Positions 44,484 to 56,320 of a DNA stretch of 64,000 nt are shown piece after piece. The translations under genes were made by a program, and so were the position numbers. Origin of the DNA: Paraburkholderia megapolitana (lineage in GTDB: Bacteria; Pseudomonadota; Gammaproteobacteria; Burkholderiales; Burkholderiaceae); NCBI RefSeq assembly GCF_007556815.1, contig NZ_CP041745.1, forward strand, positions 62,001 to 126,000. The letters are read 5' to 3'. Each line of letters starts with the position of its first letter. The first letter of the stretch is position 1. The notes below the pieces were generated by a model. That model worked only from the letters and a program-made list of their open reading frames with translations. It had not been told where the DNA came from and ran no database searches.

Positions 44484-45449
44484 TCACGCTGCAGCAGCCA
44501 GTGGACGGGTGCTCGACTCAGCAACGAGCGTCTGCCGGATACCTTCCACATACGACGTTTTATGGATCGGCCCGAGCAGTTTCTGCAGCGCTGAATCGTC
44601 CATGATGAGCGGATTGGTCATCAGGTAATTCATCTCGACCATCTCGCGGATCAGCGGTTTGAACAGCCCGATCAAACGCAACATCGTCTTGCCGGCCACC
44701 CGCAACTTAAGCTGCCTGCCCGTCTGACGCTCCATTTCCGACACGATCTCGCGCTGCGTCGTGACACCCGCGCCGGCGAAGTGCCAGATCCTCCCGAATG
44801 CCGCGGGCGTATCGACCAGTCGCGCGACGACGGGTCCCACGTCCGGTACGAAGACGAATTCGTGGGGGCGGTCGAGCGGCCCGATCATGTCGGCGGTGCC
44901 GCCGTTAACCGCGGCGTGCGCCGCGCCGTGAAGCAGACTTGCTGTTACGCCCGGGCCATAGAAGTCCGGCAGGCGCAACACCGTTGCATTGATGCGGCCG
45001 TCCTTGTGCGCCTGCATCAGCAAGTCTTCCTGCGCCTTGCGCATACGCCCCTTGAAGGTGTGCGGCTCGCGCGGATGGTCTTCGCGCACCCGACTGGTAT
45101 TGGCCATGCCGTACGGGTACACGGTACCGATCAGGATGATGTTCTTGACGCCGGCGGCGACCGCGCCGTCGATCGTCTTGCGCATCAACTCGGGATGCAG
45201 TTCGAACTGCCAGTAGTTCACGCCGACCAGATAGATCAGCGTTTCGATGCCTTCGGCCGCGGCGATGACGGAGGCGGGCGAGTCCGGGTTCCAGGTGACG
45301 ATTTCGGCGAGCGGATCGGTGCCGAAGGTGTTGCGCAGACTCGCGTCAGTACGACCGACGACACGATAGGGACGCCCCTTGTTGCTGAGGGCGGTGGCGA
45401 TGCTTTGACCGATAGCGCCAGCGGCGCCGAACAGAGCTACTTTGGACAT
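44484..45449 (-). CDS. NAD-dependent epimerase/dehydratase family protein (extended SDR)
   Basis: 321 residues. The start 'SKVALFGAAGAIGQSIATALSNKGRPYRVVGR' holds the GxxGxxG dinucleotide site of an extended short-chain dehydrogenase; the Tyr-x-x-x-Lys region is degenerate ('YPYGMANTSR'), so it may be an atypical or non-catalytic member. Later motifs 'RLPDFYGPGV' and 'FVPDVGPVVARL' match the family. It follows a small gene by 24 bp and diverges from a LysR regulator, which probably controls it. Confidence 0.8.
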   Translation of the reverse strand: MSKVALFGAAGAIGQSIATALSNKGRPYRVVGRTDASLRNTFGTDPLAEIVTWNPDSPASVIAAAEGIETLIYLVGVNYWQFELHPELMRKTIDGAVAAGVKNIILIGTVYPYGMANTSRVREDHPREPHTFKGRMRKAQEDLLMQAHKDGRINATVLRLPDFYGPGVTASLLHGAAHAAVNGGTADMIGPLDRPHEFVFVPDVGPVVARLVDTPAAFGRIWHFAGAGVTTQREIVSEMERQTGRQLKLRVAGKTMLRLIGLFKPLIREMVEMNYLMTNPLIMDDSALQKLLGPIHKTSYVEGIRQTLVAESSTRPLAAAA

Positions 45450-45473
45450 GACGATTCTCCTGGGGATGAGTAT

Positions 45474-45698
45474 TCAGATCGAGCGACGACGGCGAAAGGT
45501 GGCAGCGGAAACCGACGAGACGCGCGAGAGAACCGCGCCCAGATACCCGTCGAGAATCGGCCGGACCGGAGCCTGCAACCAGGCCTCGAGCGCCGAGATA
45601 GCGGTGTCGAGCGCGACTTCGCCAGCCTTTGCTGCCAATACACCTGCTGGGCAGTCGCGTTGCCGGGATGGCTGGTCGGCGAGGGTGGCGAGGTTCAT
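45474..45698 (-). CDS. Small hypothetical protein upstream of the SDR gene
   Basis: 74 residues from the ATG at 45698, which has CGGAGCCCGAC as ribosome-binding site. The product 'MNLATLADQPSRQRDC...ALDTAISALEAWLQAPVRPILDGYLGAVLSRV' has one amphipathic helical region and an Arg-rich end. No known family. Because it sits between the LysR gene and the SDR gene on the SDR strand with short spacing, it could be the first gene of that operon; it could also be a chance frame. Confidence 0.4.
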   Translation of the reverse strand: MNLATLADQPSRQRDCPAGVLAAKAGEVALDTAISALEAWLQAPVRPILDGYLGAVLSRVSSVSAATFRRRRSI

Positions 45699-45802
45699 GT
45701 CGGGCTCCGTGCGTTTCGGTGGATTGCGTTGCTGGAGACCGTAGATTGCCAAATAGACTATCAAACGAAAATTGCCTAGAATCGCATTGTCTCTATAGAA
45801 AA

Positions 45803-46708
45803 ATGCATACCTTCATGAAGCGCGAGCCGAACTGGGAGTGGTACCGCACCTTTCTGAGCGTCCTGGAAACGGGTTCGCTGTCGGCGGCCGGGAGGTCCAT
45901 GGGGTTGACCCAACCGACCGTCGGCCGCCACATCGACAGCCTCGAAGAAGCACTGTCGCTCAAGCTCTTCACACGTTCGTTCGACGGCTTCGCGCCCACC
46001 GATGCGGCGCTCGAACTGAAGCCCTACGCGGCCGGCGTGGCGGCGACCTCGGCGGCGCTGCTGCGGGTGGCCAGCAGTTACGGGAGCGGGGTTCGCGGTA
46101 GCGTACGCGTGACTGCCAGCGAGGTGATCGGCGTCGAGGTGCTCCCGCCCATCGTCGCGGCACTGCGCGACGAGCACCCGGAACTGACCGTCGAACTGGT
46201 GCTGTCGAACAAGGCCGACGATTTACTGCATCGCGAGGCGGATATCGCCGTGCGCGGGTTCCGGCCCACCCAGGATGCGCTAGTGGCGACGCGCGTCGGG
46301 AATATCGAACTTGGTTTGTTTGCTCACGAACGCTATCTGGCCGCGCACGGCATACCGAAGTCGCTGGATGAGCTGCATCGTCACGCCATCGTCGGTTACG
46401 ACCGCGGGACTGCTTTCACCCGTCAGTTCGAGGATCAATATCCGATGTTCACGCGCGCCGCACTGGGGTTTCGCACCGATAGCGATCTGGCCCAGCTGGC
46501 CGCCATTCGCGCAGGCGTTGGCATTGGGGGATGCCAGTCGGGGCTGGCGGCGCGCAACAAGTCGCTCGTGCGGGTCCTACCGGACGCATTTACGTACGCC
46601 ATGGATACCTGGATCGCCATGCATGAGGATCTGCGCGAGAGTGCGCGTTGTGCGGTGACGTTTGCGGCGATTGTGGCTGGGTTGAAGGCTTATATACAGG
46701 AGGTGTGA
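45803..46708 (+). CDS. LysR-family transcriptional regulator
   Basis: About 301 residues from the ATG at 45803; an ATG at 45815 is equally possible. The N-terminal helix-turn-helix is 'WYRTFLSVLETGSLSAAGRSMGLTQPTVGRHIDSLEEALSLKLFTRS', followed by the substrate-binding periplasmic-like domain. It diverges from the small gene and SDR gene, the usual arrangement for a LysR protein regulating its neighbour. A TCTATAGA palindrome at 45791-45798 lies just before its start. Inducer unknown. Confidence 0.86.
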   Translation: MHTFMKREPNWEWYRTFLSVLETGSLSAAGRSMGLTQPTVGRHIDSLEEALSLKLFTRSFDGFAPTDAALELKPYAAGVAATSAALLRVASSYGSGVRGSVRVTASEVIGVEVLPPIVAALRDEHPELTVELVLSNKADDLLHREADIAVRGFRPTQDALVATRVGNIELGLFAHERYLAAHGIPKSLDELHRHAIVGYDRGTAFTRQFEDQYPMFTRAALGFRTDSDLAQLAAIRAGVGIGGCQSGLAARNKSLVRVLPDAFTYAMDTWIAMHEDLRESARCAVTFAAIVAGLKAYIQEV

Positions 46709-46851
46709 CCAGATAAGCGCGACAGTTAGAGTGGGGTGGGGACGGTGGGTGGAAAGATTGGGTCGGGAGCGATGCGAGAGTCGAGGAGCTGGGATACCGG
46801 CTGACCCCGGACGTTCGGTTTAGGCAATTGACTGAAATGACCCGGCCTAAG

Positions 46852-46886
46852 CAAAAAGCCCGGTCAGCTTTCGCTAACCGGGCTTC
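46852..46886 (-). terminator. Intrinsic terminator of the tRNA-Lys gene
   Basis: On the minus strand an AAGCCCGGT/ACCGGGCTT stem with a 12-nt loop is followed by TTTTTGC, starting nine bases after the tRNA 3' end. Classic rho-independent terminator. Confidence 0.85.
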
Positions 46887-46894
46887 AAATTCTT

Positions 46895-46970
46895 TGGTGG
46901 GGCGTGAGTGACTCGAACACTCGACCTACGGATTAAGAGTCCGCTGCTCTACCAACTGAGCTAACGCCCC
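46895..46970 (-). tRNA. tRNA-Lys (CTT anticodon)
   Basis: 76 nt including an encoded CCA. On the minus strand the acceptor GGGGCGT pairs with ACGCCCC, followed by 'TAGCTCAGTTGGTAGAGCA', the anticodon arm GCGGA-CTCTTAA-TCCGT with anticodon CTT (reads AAG, lysine), and the T arm around TTCGAGT. A terminator follows directly. All normal tRNA features are present, in contrast to the tRNA-like elements near rtcR. Confidence 0.97.
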
Positions 46971-47176
46971 CAACAGACTGCAAATTATGCAGTATCCCGA
47001 GCGTCTTGCCTAGCCCCCTGAAGCAGATTTTTTGAGAAAACCAGCCTTGAACCCGCGCCGGGCGGCAAGGTGACCCTCTTCAACCCCCGCCCATAAACCC
47101 GCTTCTTGCACCATCCCGGTATCATGTCGCGACATCATGCTGCGCGAAGCGTCGCGCGGCCGAACGGGGGCATACG

Positions 47177-47581
47177 ATGGACGAAACCGCAATCCGTGAA
47201 CTGCTTGATCGCGTACTCGCACCGTGGGTCAAGACCCTCTCGCTCACGTCCGTGGCAGTCGACGACCAGAGCGCCACGATGCGCCTGCCGTTTTCCGGCG
47301 AGCTGCGGCATTCGGGCGGCGTGATCTGCGGCCAGGTGTTCATGGCCGCTGCCGATACGGTCATGATCGTCGCGATTTCCGCCGCGCTGGGCGGTTTCAA
47401 GCCGATGACCACCGTGTCGCTGAACATCAGCTTCATGCGCGCGGTGCGTAAAGGCGATGTGCTCATCACCGCGCGCGTCCTGCGGATGGGCCGCAATCTC
47501 GTGTTCGGCGAAGTCGAATTGTTCGACGAGGACGGCAAGATGGCTGTCCACGCGACGACGACCTACGCGCTGCTCGACTAA
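47177..47581 (+). CDS. PaaI-type hotdog-fold thioesterase
   Basis: 134 residues with the hotdog thioesterase core: 'ATMRLPFSGELRHSGGVICGQVFMAAADTVMIVAISAALGGFKPMTTVSLNISFMRAVRKGDVLITARVLRMGRNLVFGEVELFDEDGKM'. The 'HSGGVICGQ' helix start is the active-site region. Members hydrolyse acyl-CoA or aryl-CoA thioesters. It lies 51 bp upstream of a patatin-like gene on the same strand, suggesting linked lipid metabolism. Confidence 0.87.
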   Translation: MDETAIRELLDRVLAPWVKTLSLTSVAVDDQSATMRLPFSGELRHSGGVICGQVFMAAADTVMIVAISAALGGFKPMTTVSLNISFMRAVRKGDVLITARVLRMGRNLVFGEVELFDEDGKMAVHATTTYALLD

Positions 47582-47631
47582 CGCGGCCATCGCGGTGCGA
47601 CGGGCGTTAGCCTTCAAGGAAAAATCAATCG

Positions 47632-48498
47632 ATGTTCGATCAGGTCGTATTTGCAGGCGGTGGTAACCGCTGCTGGTGGCAGGCAGGTTTCTGGGACATC
47701 GTACAGCCCGAACTGAATATCCGGCCGCGCGTCATCACCGGTATTTCGGCGGGCGCCGCGACGGCGTGCATGCTGTACACACGCGACGCCGAGTGGGTCA
47801 TGCGCTATTACGAAGAAGCGCTGCGCCACAATCGCAAGAACGCGTATTGGGGCAACTTGCTGCGCGGCCAGTCGGTGTTTCCGCATTACCGGATTTACCG
47901 GCAGGCGCTGCTGGATATCTATAGCGACAAATTCAGCGCGCTCGCTAATGCGCCGGAAATCCGCATTGGCGTTTCACATCTGCCGCGCTGGCTCGGCGCG
48001 CGCAGCGCAGTCGCGGCTGGGCTGATCGCCTACAACATCGAGAAGTACGTCCGCAAGACGCTGCATCCGACGCTCGGTCAGTCGCTCGGGTTTCATCCGG
48101 AGTTCGTGCGCGCGCAGGATTGCGCGACCGTCGAGGATCTCGCCGACCTGATCCTGCAATCGTCGAGCACGCCGCCGTTCACGCCGGTTCTACGCCGCAA
48201 CGGCCGGCCGGTGCTGGATGGCGGGATGGTGGACAACGTTCCGGTCGGCGCGCTCGACAGCACGCCGGGCAACGTCCTTGTCATGGTGACGCGGCTCTAT
48301 CCGCGGCCGCAGATGTTCGTCGTCCCGCACGGTACGCAGCAGCGCATCTACGTGCAGCCGTCGCGCAAGGTCCCGATTTCGAGCTGGGACTACACGAGCC
48401 CGTCGCAGATGGTGCACGCCTATAACCTCGGACGCGGCGACGGCGAACAGTTCCTGCAACGCGTGCCGGATCTGCTGGCAGCCGGCGCACGCGACTGA
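47632..48498 (+). CDS. Patatin-like phospholipase
   Basis: 288 residues with AAGGA upstream. The oxyanion motif GGGNR follows the first strand ('VVFAGGGNRCWWQAG'), the nucleophile is in GISAG, and the catalytic Asp in 'DGGMVDNVP'. Patatins use this Ser-Asp dyad to release fatty acids from glycerolipids. There is no signal peptide, so it acts inside the cell. Its neighbour is a thioesterase. Confidence 0.9.
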   Translation: MFDQVVFAGGGNRCWWQAGFWDIVQPELNIRPRVITGISAGAATACMLYTRDAEWVMRYYEEALRHNRKNAYWGNLLRGQSVFPHYRIYRQALLDIYSDKFSALANAPEIRIGVSHLPRWLGARSAVAAGLIAYNIEKYVRKTLHPTLGQSLGFHPEFVRAQDCATVEDLADLILQSSSTPPFTPVLRRNGRPVLDGGMVDNVPVGALDSTPGNVLVMVTRLYPRPQMFVVPHGTQQRIYVQPSRKVPISSWDYTSPSQMVHAYNLGRGDGEQFLQRVPDLLAAGARD

Positions 48499-48520
48499 GT
48501 CGCGGCGTCGCTCACACAGA

Positions 48521-49540
48521 TCAGCGGCGCCGACCACCCTGCAACGCATCCGGATTGGCGACGCTCGACAGGTCGCCACTGTCGAACGCAAGAATATTCC
48601 TGAACGCCGCGCCGAAATACAGTTCGTAGCTTTCGCGCTCGACGTAACCGATGTGCGGCGTGCAGATCACGTTTTCCATGCGCAGCAGACTGTAGCCCTG
48701 CAGGATCGGCTCGCTTTCGTAGACATCGATGGCGACCATGCCGGGCCGGTTTTTCGACAGCGCGTTGACGAGCGCATTTTCCTCGAGCAGTTCCGCGCGG
48801 CTCGTGTTGACGAGCAGGGCTGTCGGCTTCATCCGCAGCAGATCTTCCTGCCTGACGATGCCACGCGTGTCGCCATGTAACCGCAGATGCAGCGACAGCA
48901 CGTCGCTTTGCTCGAACAGCGCCTCACGGCTTTCCGCGATCCCGTAGCCGTCGGCCCGCGCTGCGTCGAGCGAATGCTCGCGCCCCCAGATCAGCACGTT
49001 CATGCCGAACGCCTTGCCATAACCGGCCACGAGCCTGCCGATTTTGCCGTATCCCCAGATACCGAGCGTCTGGCCCCGCAGCACCTGGCCGAGCCCGAAA
49101 TTCGGCGGCAACGCCGAGGTCTTCAGTCCCGACTGCTGCCAGGCGCCCTGCTTGAGATTCGCCACGTACTGCGGGATGCGCCGCTGCGCCGCCATGATGA
49201 GCGCCCAGGTCAGTTCAGCCGGGGCGGTCGGTGAGCCCGTACCTTCGAGAACCGCAATGCCGCGCTCGGTGCAGGCCGCGAGATCGATATGGCTCGATAC
49301 CTTGCCGGTCTGGCTGATCATCCGCAGGTGCGGCAGTTTGTCGAGCAACTGCGAGTTGATGCGGGTCCGCTCGCGGATCAGCACCAGTGCGTCGATTTCG
49401 GAAAGCCGGCTGGCCAGTTGGCCCAGTCCGCGGACGCTGTTGTTAAAGACCTTGACCTCGTGGTCGGCCAGCAAATGGAAGCAATCGAGCTTGCGGACGG
49501 CGTCCTGATAGTCGTCGAGGATGGCAATCTTCATGGGCAT
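48521..49540 (-). CDS. D-2-hydroxyacid dehydrogenase (SerA-like)
   Basis: About 339 residues from the ATG at 49540 (a second ATG follows at 49534). It has the D-isomer 2-hydroxyacid dehydrogenase layout: 'KIAILDDYQDAVRKLDCF', 'LRMISQTGKVSSHIDLAAC', the NAD site 'QTLGIWGYGKIGRLVAGYGKAFGMNVLIWGRE', the catalytic Arg in 'LLVNTSRAELL', the Glu in 'VYESEPIL' and the His in 'ICTPHIGYVERE'. It reduces 2-keto acids or oxidises D-hydroxy acids with NAD(H); substrate not determined. It is convergent with the patatin gene. Confidence 0.87.
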   Translation of the reverse strand: MPMKIAILDDYQDAVRKLDCFHLLADHEVKVFNNSVRGLGQLASRLSEIDALVLIRERTRINSQLLDKLPHLRMISQTGKVSSHIDLAACTERGIAVLEGTGSPTAPAELTWALIMAAQRRIPQYVANLKQGAWQQSGLKTSALPPNFGLGQVLRGQTLGIWGYGKIGRLVAGYGKAFGMNVLIWGREHSLDAARADGYGIAESREALFEQSDVLSLHLRLHGDTRGIVRQEDLLRMKPTALLVNTSRAELLEENALVNALSKNRPGMVAIDVYESEPILQGYSLLRMENVICTPHIGYVERESYELYFGAAFRNILAFDSGDLSSVANPDALQGGRRR

Positions 49541-49561
49541 TAGTGTTTTGCGGCGCACCAC

Positions 49562-49952
49562 GGAGGCGCGGAATGAGGTGTTATGCTGGCTGTCCCAACA
49601 TGTGACTTACGGCACACGCGGGACGGATGGGATGCCTCACCATACAAGGCGCCGCCACGATGGACGGCGCCGGATAGCAAGACAGATTCACTAGGTTTTT
49701 ATCAGCTTGTTGCTTGTCGACGCAAGCCGCTTTACAGAAGGTTGCAGACCGCGGTGAGCAAAAGCGGTCAGGGTAAACCGCAGGGCGAGCGGCACGAGAC
49801 GAGGCAACAGGCTGAGCGGCCCTTCACGACATACCACGGCCGCGGCGGGCCGGATTGTTTGGGCACCGCCGGGCTGGATGCCTCTCGCACGCAGTGTGTC
49901 TGCTGGGCTTGTACCGTTTTTCTAATAGCTTGTACAAAACGGAGACAGCTCG
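49562..49952. other. Long upstream region of pckG
   Basis: 391 bp without a convincing gene. It holds an inverted repeat GGCGCCG/CGGCGCC near 49650-49673 and two CTTGTAC boxes about 22 bp apart just before pckG (about 49908-49937), which may be regulatory. ACGGAG is the ribosome-binding site of pckG. Such a long leader suggests complex control of gluconeogenesis. Confidence 0.4.
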
Positions 49953-51809
<1,857 letters not shown>

Positions 51810-51836
51810 TCATGTGAGTATCCACTTCGCATAAAG

Positions 51837-51856
51837 GCCGCCCTCGGGCGGCTTTT
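51837..51856 (+). terminator. Intrinsic terminator after pckG
   Basis: GCCGCC-CTCG-GGCGGC stem-loop followed by TTTT, 27 bp after the pckG stop. Between it and the next gene (52141) the sequence is A/T-rich and shows no gene. Confidence 0.85.
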
Positions 51857-52140
51857 ATGTTTTCTGGAGGTCGTTTTGACACTTTCTTCGGCCTTTCCCT
51901 TTATGCGACAGACATTCCCGCTGTTCTAGCAATGCACGTAATGCTAGCTGCGATGCAGCAGATTGTTTCCATTTAGGGAATAATCGAGTGCGATGCACTA
52001 CGCTGGGGAATACAGTCGCACGAATTTCAATCAAAAATGCTGCAACTTAGGCAACTTCTGCAGGAATTTGGGAGTCGTAGGAGAATTACGAGATTGCTTC
52101 ATAGTTATTCAAGAAGCTGTAACACGGCAGGAGTTGTCCC

Positions 52141-53229
52141 ATGGATCATTTGCAGTCGATGCGAGTATTCGTCCGCGTGTCGGACCTCGGCAGTTTCGCC
52201 CGCGCGGCCAGCGCGATGGATATTTCCAATGCAGTAGCAACTCGCCACGTCGCCGATCTCGAAAGCCGGCTTGGCACGCGTCTCCTCAATCGTACAACCC
52301 GCAGCCTCTCGCTGACCGAATCCGGTCAGGTGTACCTCGAGCGTGCGCGCCAGATTCTCGACGAGCTCGAAGACGTCGAGCAGATGGTCGTCGCGCGTAA
52401 TCATGAACCGGTCGGTACCCTGCGGATCGTGGCACCGGTGGTGTTCGGGCTGCACAATCTCGCGCCGGTGCTGCAAACCTACGCGGAACGTTATCCGAAG
52501 GTGGTTCCGGATGTGACACTGGTCGACCGGCAGGTCGATCTGGTCGAAGAAGGATTCGACGTCGGTATCGTGATTGCGCGGCAGATGCGCAGTGCGAGCA
52601 TCGTGACGCGGCGCCTGACCACCGGTTGCATGACCGTTTGCGCGACGCCCGCCTACCTGGAAAAGCATGGCACGCCGACGCGCCCCGAGCATCTGCTCGA
52701 GCATCCGTGCCTGTCGCTGCCGTCCGAATACTGGGGCGACGAGCGGGTCTTCACCGGGCCGGAAGGCGAAGTCCGGGTGCGCCCGACTAACGTTATCGTC
52801 GCGAACAACACGGAAATGCTGCGGCAGTTCTCGCTGCTCGGCATGGGCATCGCGATTCTGCCCAGCTACCTGATCGGGCGCGACAGCACGCGCGGTCGGC
52901 TTGTCCGGTTGTTGCGCGATTACCGGTTGCCGCAGGTCGAGATCAACATTGCTTATCCGAGCCGGCGCCATCTGCCGGCCAAGGTGCGCACGTTCATCGA
53001 TCATCTGGTCGAGCATTTCAGCCAGACGCCGAATAGTCTGCTCGGCGAGCAGTGGATCAAGGACGGCATCGGCAACCCGGCTCACGATTCGGCGCACATG
53101 CTCGCACCGGAGGCATTCGACGGCGCCGAGCCGCTGTCCAGTCTGCTCGACAATGAGATCTCGCCGCCCACCAGTCAGTCGAAGTCGTCGCCTGCGCGTA
53201 CGCGGTCGACGGTGTTGTCGACGTTGTGA
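52141..53229 (+). CDS. LysR-family transcriptional regulator
   Basis: 362 residues, longer than most LysR proteins because of a polar C-terminal tail of about 60 residues. The N-terminal helix-turn-helix is 'MRVFVRVSDLGSFARAASAMDISNAVATRHVADLESRLGTRLLNRTTRSLSLTESG'; the co-inducer domain follows ('GTLRIVAPVVFGLHNLAPVLQTYAERYP', 'GMGIAILPSYLIGRD'). It belongs to the large AaeR/DmlR-like group. No target gene is adjacent: upstream is pckG, downstream topB runs the other way. Confidence 0.88.
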   Translation: MDHLQSMRVFVRVSDLGSFARAASAMDISNAVATRHVADLESRLGTRLLNRTTRSLSLTESGQVYLERARQILDELEDVEQMVVARNHEPVGTLRIVAPVVFGLHNLAPVLQTYAERYPKVVPDVTLVDRQVDLVEEGFDVGIVIARQMRSASIVTRRLTTGCMTVCATPAYLEKHGTPTRPEHLLEHPCLSLPSEYWGDERVFTGPEGEVRVRPTNVIVANNTEMLRQFSLLGMGIAILPSYLIGRDSTRGRLVRLLRDYRLPQVEINIAYPSRRHLPAKVRTFIDHLVEHFSQTPNSLLGEQWIKDGIGNPAHDSAHMLAPEAFDGAEPLSSLLDNEISPPTSQSKSSPARTRSTVLSTL

Positions 53230-53305
53230 GGTTCTGAGCGGGCGCCTGATGGCCCGCGAGCGCAAGCCATAACGCGGTAACGCGCGGTCAAACGCAGTAC
53301 AAAGA

Positions 53306-53345
53306 AAAGAGCGCAGCCACATCATCAAATGGCTGCGCTCTTTTT
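53306..53345. terminator. Bidirectional terminator between lysR and topB
   Basis: A 14-bp stem AAAGAGCGCAGCCA/TGGCTGCGCTCTTT with a 10-nt loop, flanked by A-rich sequence on the left and TTTTTG on the right, so it has a T-run on both strands. It serves the lysR gene (+) and the topB gene (-). Confidence 0.88.
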
Positions 53346-53395
53346 GTCGTTTGCTGGCTTCCGCCCGGCCGTCAAAGCCGGGCAGCTACAGCGGA

Positions 53396-56043
53396 CTACG
53401 AACCCGTCTTGCGCGCGGCAGTTTTCTTCGCCGGTGCTTTCCTGGCCGCGGTGGTTTTGACAGCGGCCTTCTTGCTGGCCGGCGTCGCCTTCACCGGTGC
53501 GCTTTCGTCTTCATCATCGTCACCGCCAGCCGTCGCCTTTGCTGCCGATTTCGCCGCCGCAGTTTTAGCCGCAGTCTTTGCCGACGGTTCTTTCTTCTCG
53601 AACTCGAAGCCGATCTTGCCGTCGCTCTGCTTGACGAGGAACGCCTTGAAGTTGCGGCCGGTCCGCGACGATTTGAAGTTCGTCAGCAGATCGGTGCGAC
53701 CTTCTTCGAGCAGCTTCGCCATCTGTTCGCGCGTGATCTCCTGCTGGAGAATCACCTTGCCCGAACGGAAGTCGCAAGTCTTCGGATTGGCCACCGAGTT
53801 TTCGCAGACATAGCTCATCCCGTGCTCATAGATGCGCGCCTTGCATTTCGGACAGGCACCGACGGGCTGCTGGTCCGAGAAGTCAGGCACTTCGCCGTCT
53901 TCGCCACCCGAGTCTTGGCCGAAATCGAATTCGAGCTTGTAGTTCTTCGTGTCTTCATCGAACGAGAGCTTCAGGATCGCCGAGAACGGCCGCCCCATCT
54001 TGCTGCGGAAGCCCGATAGCGGACCAATCACCTTCTTCTGCAGCAGCTCCTCGACTTCCTCGATTTCGAATTGCCGGCTGCCCGGAATCTTCGAGATCGA
54101 GAACTCGCACTTCGTACAGGCGAAGCGCCGGTAGTTTTCTTTCACCTGACCACCGCAGTTCGGACACGGTGTTTGCAGCGTCGCGTAGTCGCCGGGGATC
54201 GTGTCCGAGTCGTACTCTTTCGCGCGCTTGACGATGGTTTGCGTCATGCGGGCAATTTCCTGCATGAACGCGTCGCGCGGCAGATTGCCCCGCTCCATCT
54301 GCGACAGCTTGTATTCCCATTCGCCGGTCAACTCCGGCGCGGTCAGTTCCTTGACGTCGAGCCCGCGCAGCAGCGTCATCAACTGGAACGCCTTGGCGGT
54401 CGGAATCATGTCGCGGCCTTCGCGAATCAGATACTTTTCGCCAAGCAGCCCTTCGATGATCGCCGCCCGCGTGGCCGGCGTACCGAGCCCCTTCGCGGCC
54501 ATTGCTTCGCGCAGGTCGTCGTCTTCGACGAGCTTGCCTGCGCCTTCCATGGCCGAGAGCAGCGTTGCTTCGTTATAGCGTGCCGGCGGTTTCGTGACGA
54601 GCGCCTGGGCCGCGATCTTGTCGGTCTTGACCTTCTCGTCCTTCTGCACGGGCACGAGGTTCGCGTCTTCGCCGCTCGTTTCGCGTCCGTAGATCTGCAG
54701 CCAGCCCGGCTCGACCAGCACCTTGCCTTCGGTCTTGAAGTGATGGCCGACGACTTCGGTGATGCGCGTCGTCACCCGGGATTCAGCGGCCGGGAAGAAC
54801 ACCGCCAGGAAGCGCTTGACGACGAGGTCGTACAGCTTCTGCTCGGGCTCGGACAGCGCTTTCGGCGCTTGCAGCGTCGGGATGATAGCGAAGTGATCGC
54901 TGATCTTCGAGTTATCGAAGATGCGCTTGTTCGGCTTCACCCAGCCCTTGTCGAGCACCTGCTTGGCGAACGGCAGGTAGTTGTTGCTCTCCTTGAGCAT
55001 GGTGAGCGTGTCTTTCACCGTGTCGATGTAGTCTTCCGGCAGCGCGCGTGCATCGGTACGCGGGTAGGTCAGTACCTTGTGCCGTTCATACAGCGCCTGG
55101 GCGAGGCCGAGCGTGTTCTTTGCGGAGAAACCAAAGCGCCCGTTTGCTTCGCGCTGCAGGCTCGTCAGGTCGAACAGCGCCGGCGAAAGCTGCGTGGACG
55201 GCTTCGATTCTTCCGTGACGGTGCCAAGCTGGCCGCGGCAGGCGGCGACGATCGTCTCGGCGGCCGGCACGCTCCACAGGCGCGAATCGCGCTTCTCGGG
55301 GTCGAACTCGTCGCGCTTGAACTTCGTATCGAACCAGCGGCCTTCGTAAAAGCCGCCCGCGCAGACGAATTCTGCCTTCACTTCCCAGTAATCGCGCGGC
55401 ACGAAACGGCGAATCTTTTCTTCGCGTTCGACGACGATCGACAGCGTTGGCGTCTGTACCCGACCGACAGTCGTCAGGAAGAAGCCGCCGCCCTTGCTGT
55501 TGAACGCCGTCATCGCACGCGTGCCGTTGATACCGACCAGCCAGTCCGCTTCCGACCGGCAGCGCGCCGCATCGGCGAGCGGCTGCATGTCCTCGTCGCT
55601 GCGCAGATGCGCAAAGCCGTCGCGAATCGCGGCGGGCGTCATCGATTGCAGCCACAGGCGCTGAACCGGCTGCTTCGACTTGGAGTGTTGCGCGATCAGG
55701 CGAAAAATCAGTTCGCCTTCGCGTCCCGCATCGCATGCATTGATCAGGCGCTCGACGTCCTTGCGCTTGATCAGCTTCATCAGCACCTTCAGGCGCGACT
55801 CGCTTTTTGCGATCGGGTTGAGGTCAAAATGCGGGGGATAACGGGGAGATTGGCGAAACTCCATTTCCCGCGCTTGACTTCGTAATCTTCCGGTGCCGCG
55901 ATCTCCAGCAGGTGGCCGACCGCCGACGAGAGCACGAATTCGTCGCTCTCGAAGTACTCGTCATGCTTGGTAAAACCGCCCAAAGCGCGCGCGATGTCGT
56001 TCGCGACGGAAGGCTTTTCGGCGATGATCAGTGCTTTGGACAT
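53396..56043 (-). pseudogene. topB: DNA topoisomerase III gene with a one-base frameshift
   Basis: The start 'MSKALIIAEKPSVANDIARALGGF' and Toprim region run from 56043 to about 55835, then shift frame. The rest ('PPHFDLNPIAKSESRLKVLMKLIKRKDVERLINACDAGREGELIFRLIAQ' with the Toprim DxD-type acidic residues, 'LTYPRTDARALPEDY' with the catalytic Tyr, zinc fingers CPNC and CPKC, and an Ala/Lys tail) is in the next frame. A run of five C on the coding strand (55833-55837) should be six. Restored, it is an 882-residue type IA topoisomerase that decatenates DNA. Everything else is intact, so this is either a very recent mutation or a base-calling error. Confidence 0.85.
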
Positions 56044-56320
56044 GACTGGATGTGAGTTGGTGGATTCGGGTATTGACCCTTCGGTCTATCGCCCCGGCTT
56101 ATAGACCAGGGGCGACCCGGAGTGGCGACCCATTAACGACCGCTTTATAGCACACGCTGAAGCAACAGCGATTCTGTGGCCGGAAAAAGCGAGCCATCAT
56201 AATTGCGTGTCTACTTATTGAGCAAGTGTCGGCAGCCTTTACTGCTTCCGGCGCGCAACGCCCGTGCCGGCTCGCTTTCAGCCGGCGAGCACCGGTTCGG
56301 GTAACGGCTCAGCCAGCAGA
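56044..56320. other. Intergenic region between topB and the thioredoxin-like gene
   Basis: 277 bp. It contains a GCCGGCT/AGCCGGC hairpin (56266-56286) behind the thioredoxin-like gene without a T-run. Otherwise nothing recognisable. Confidence 0.4.

Noticed and set aside
54071..55885. A 604-codon open frame opposite topB
   Set aside because: Low-complexity translation, antisense to an obvious topoisomerase coding sequence; arises from codon bias.
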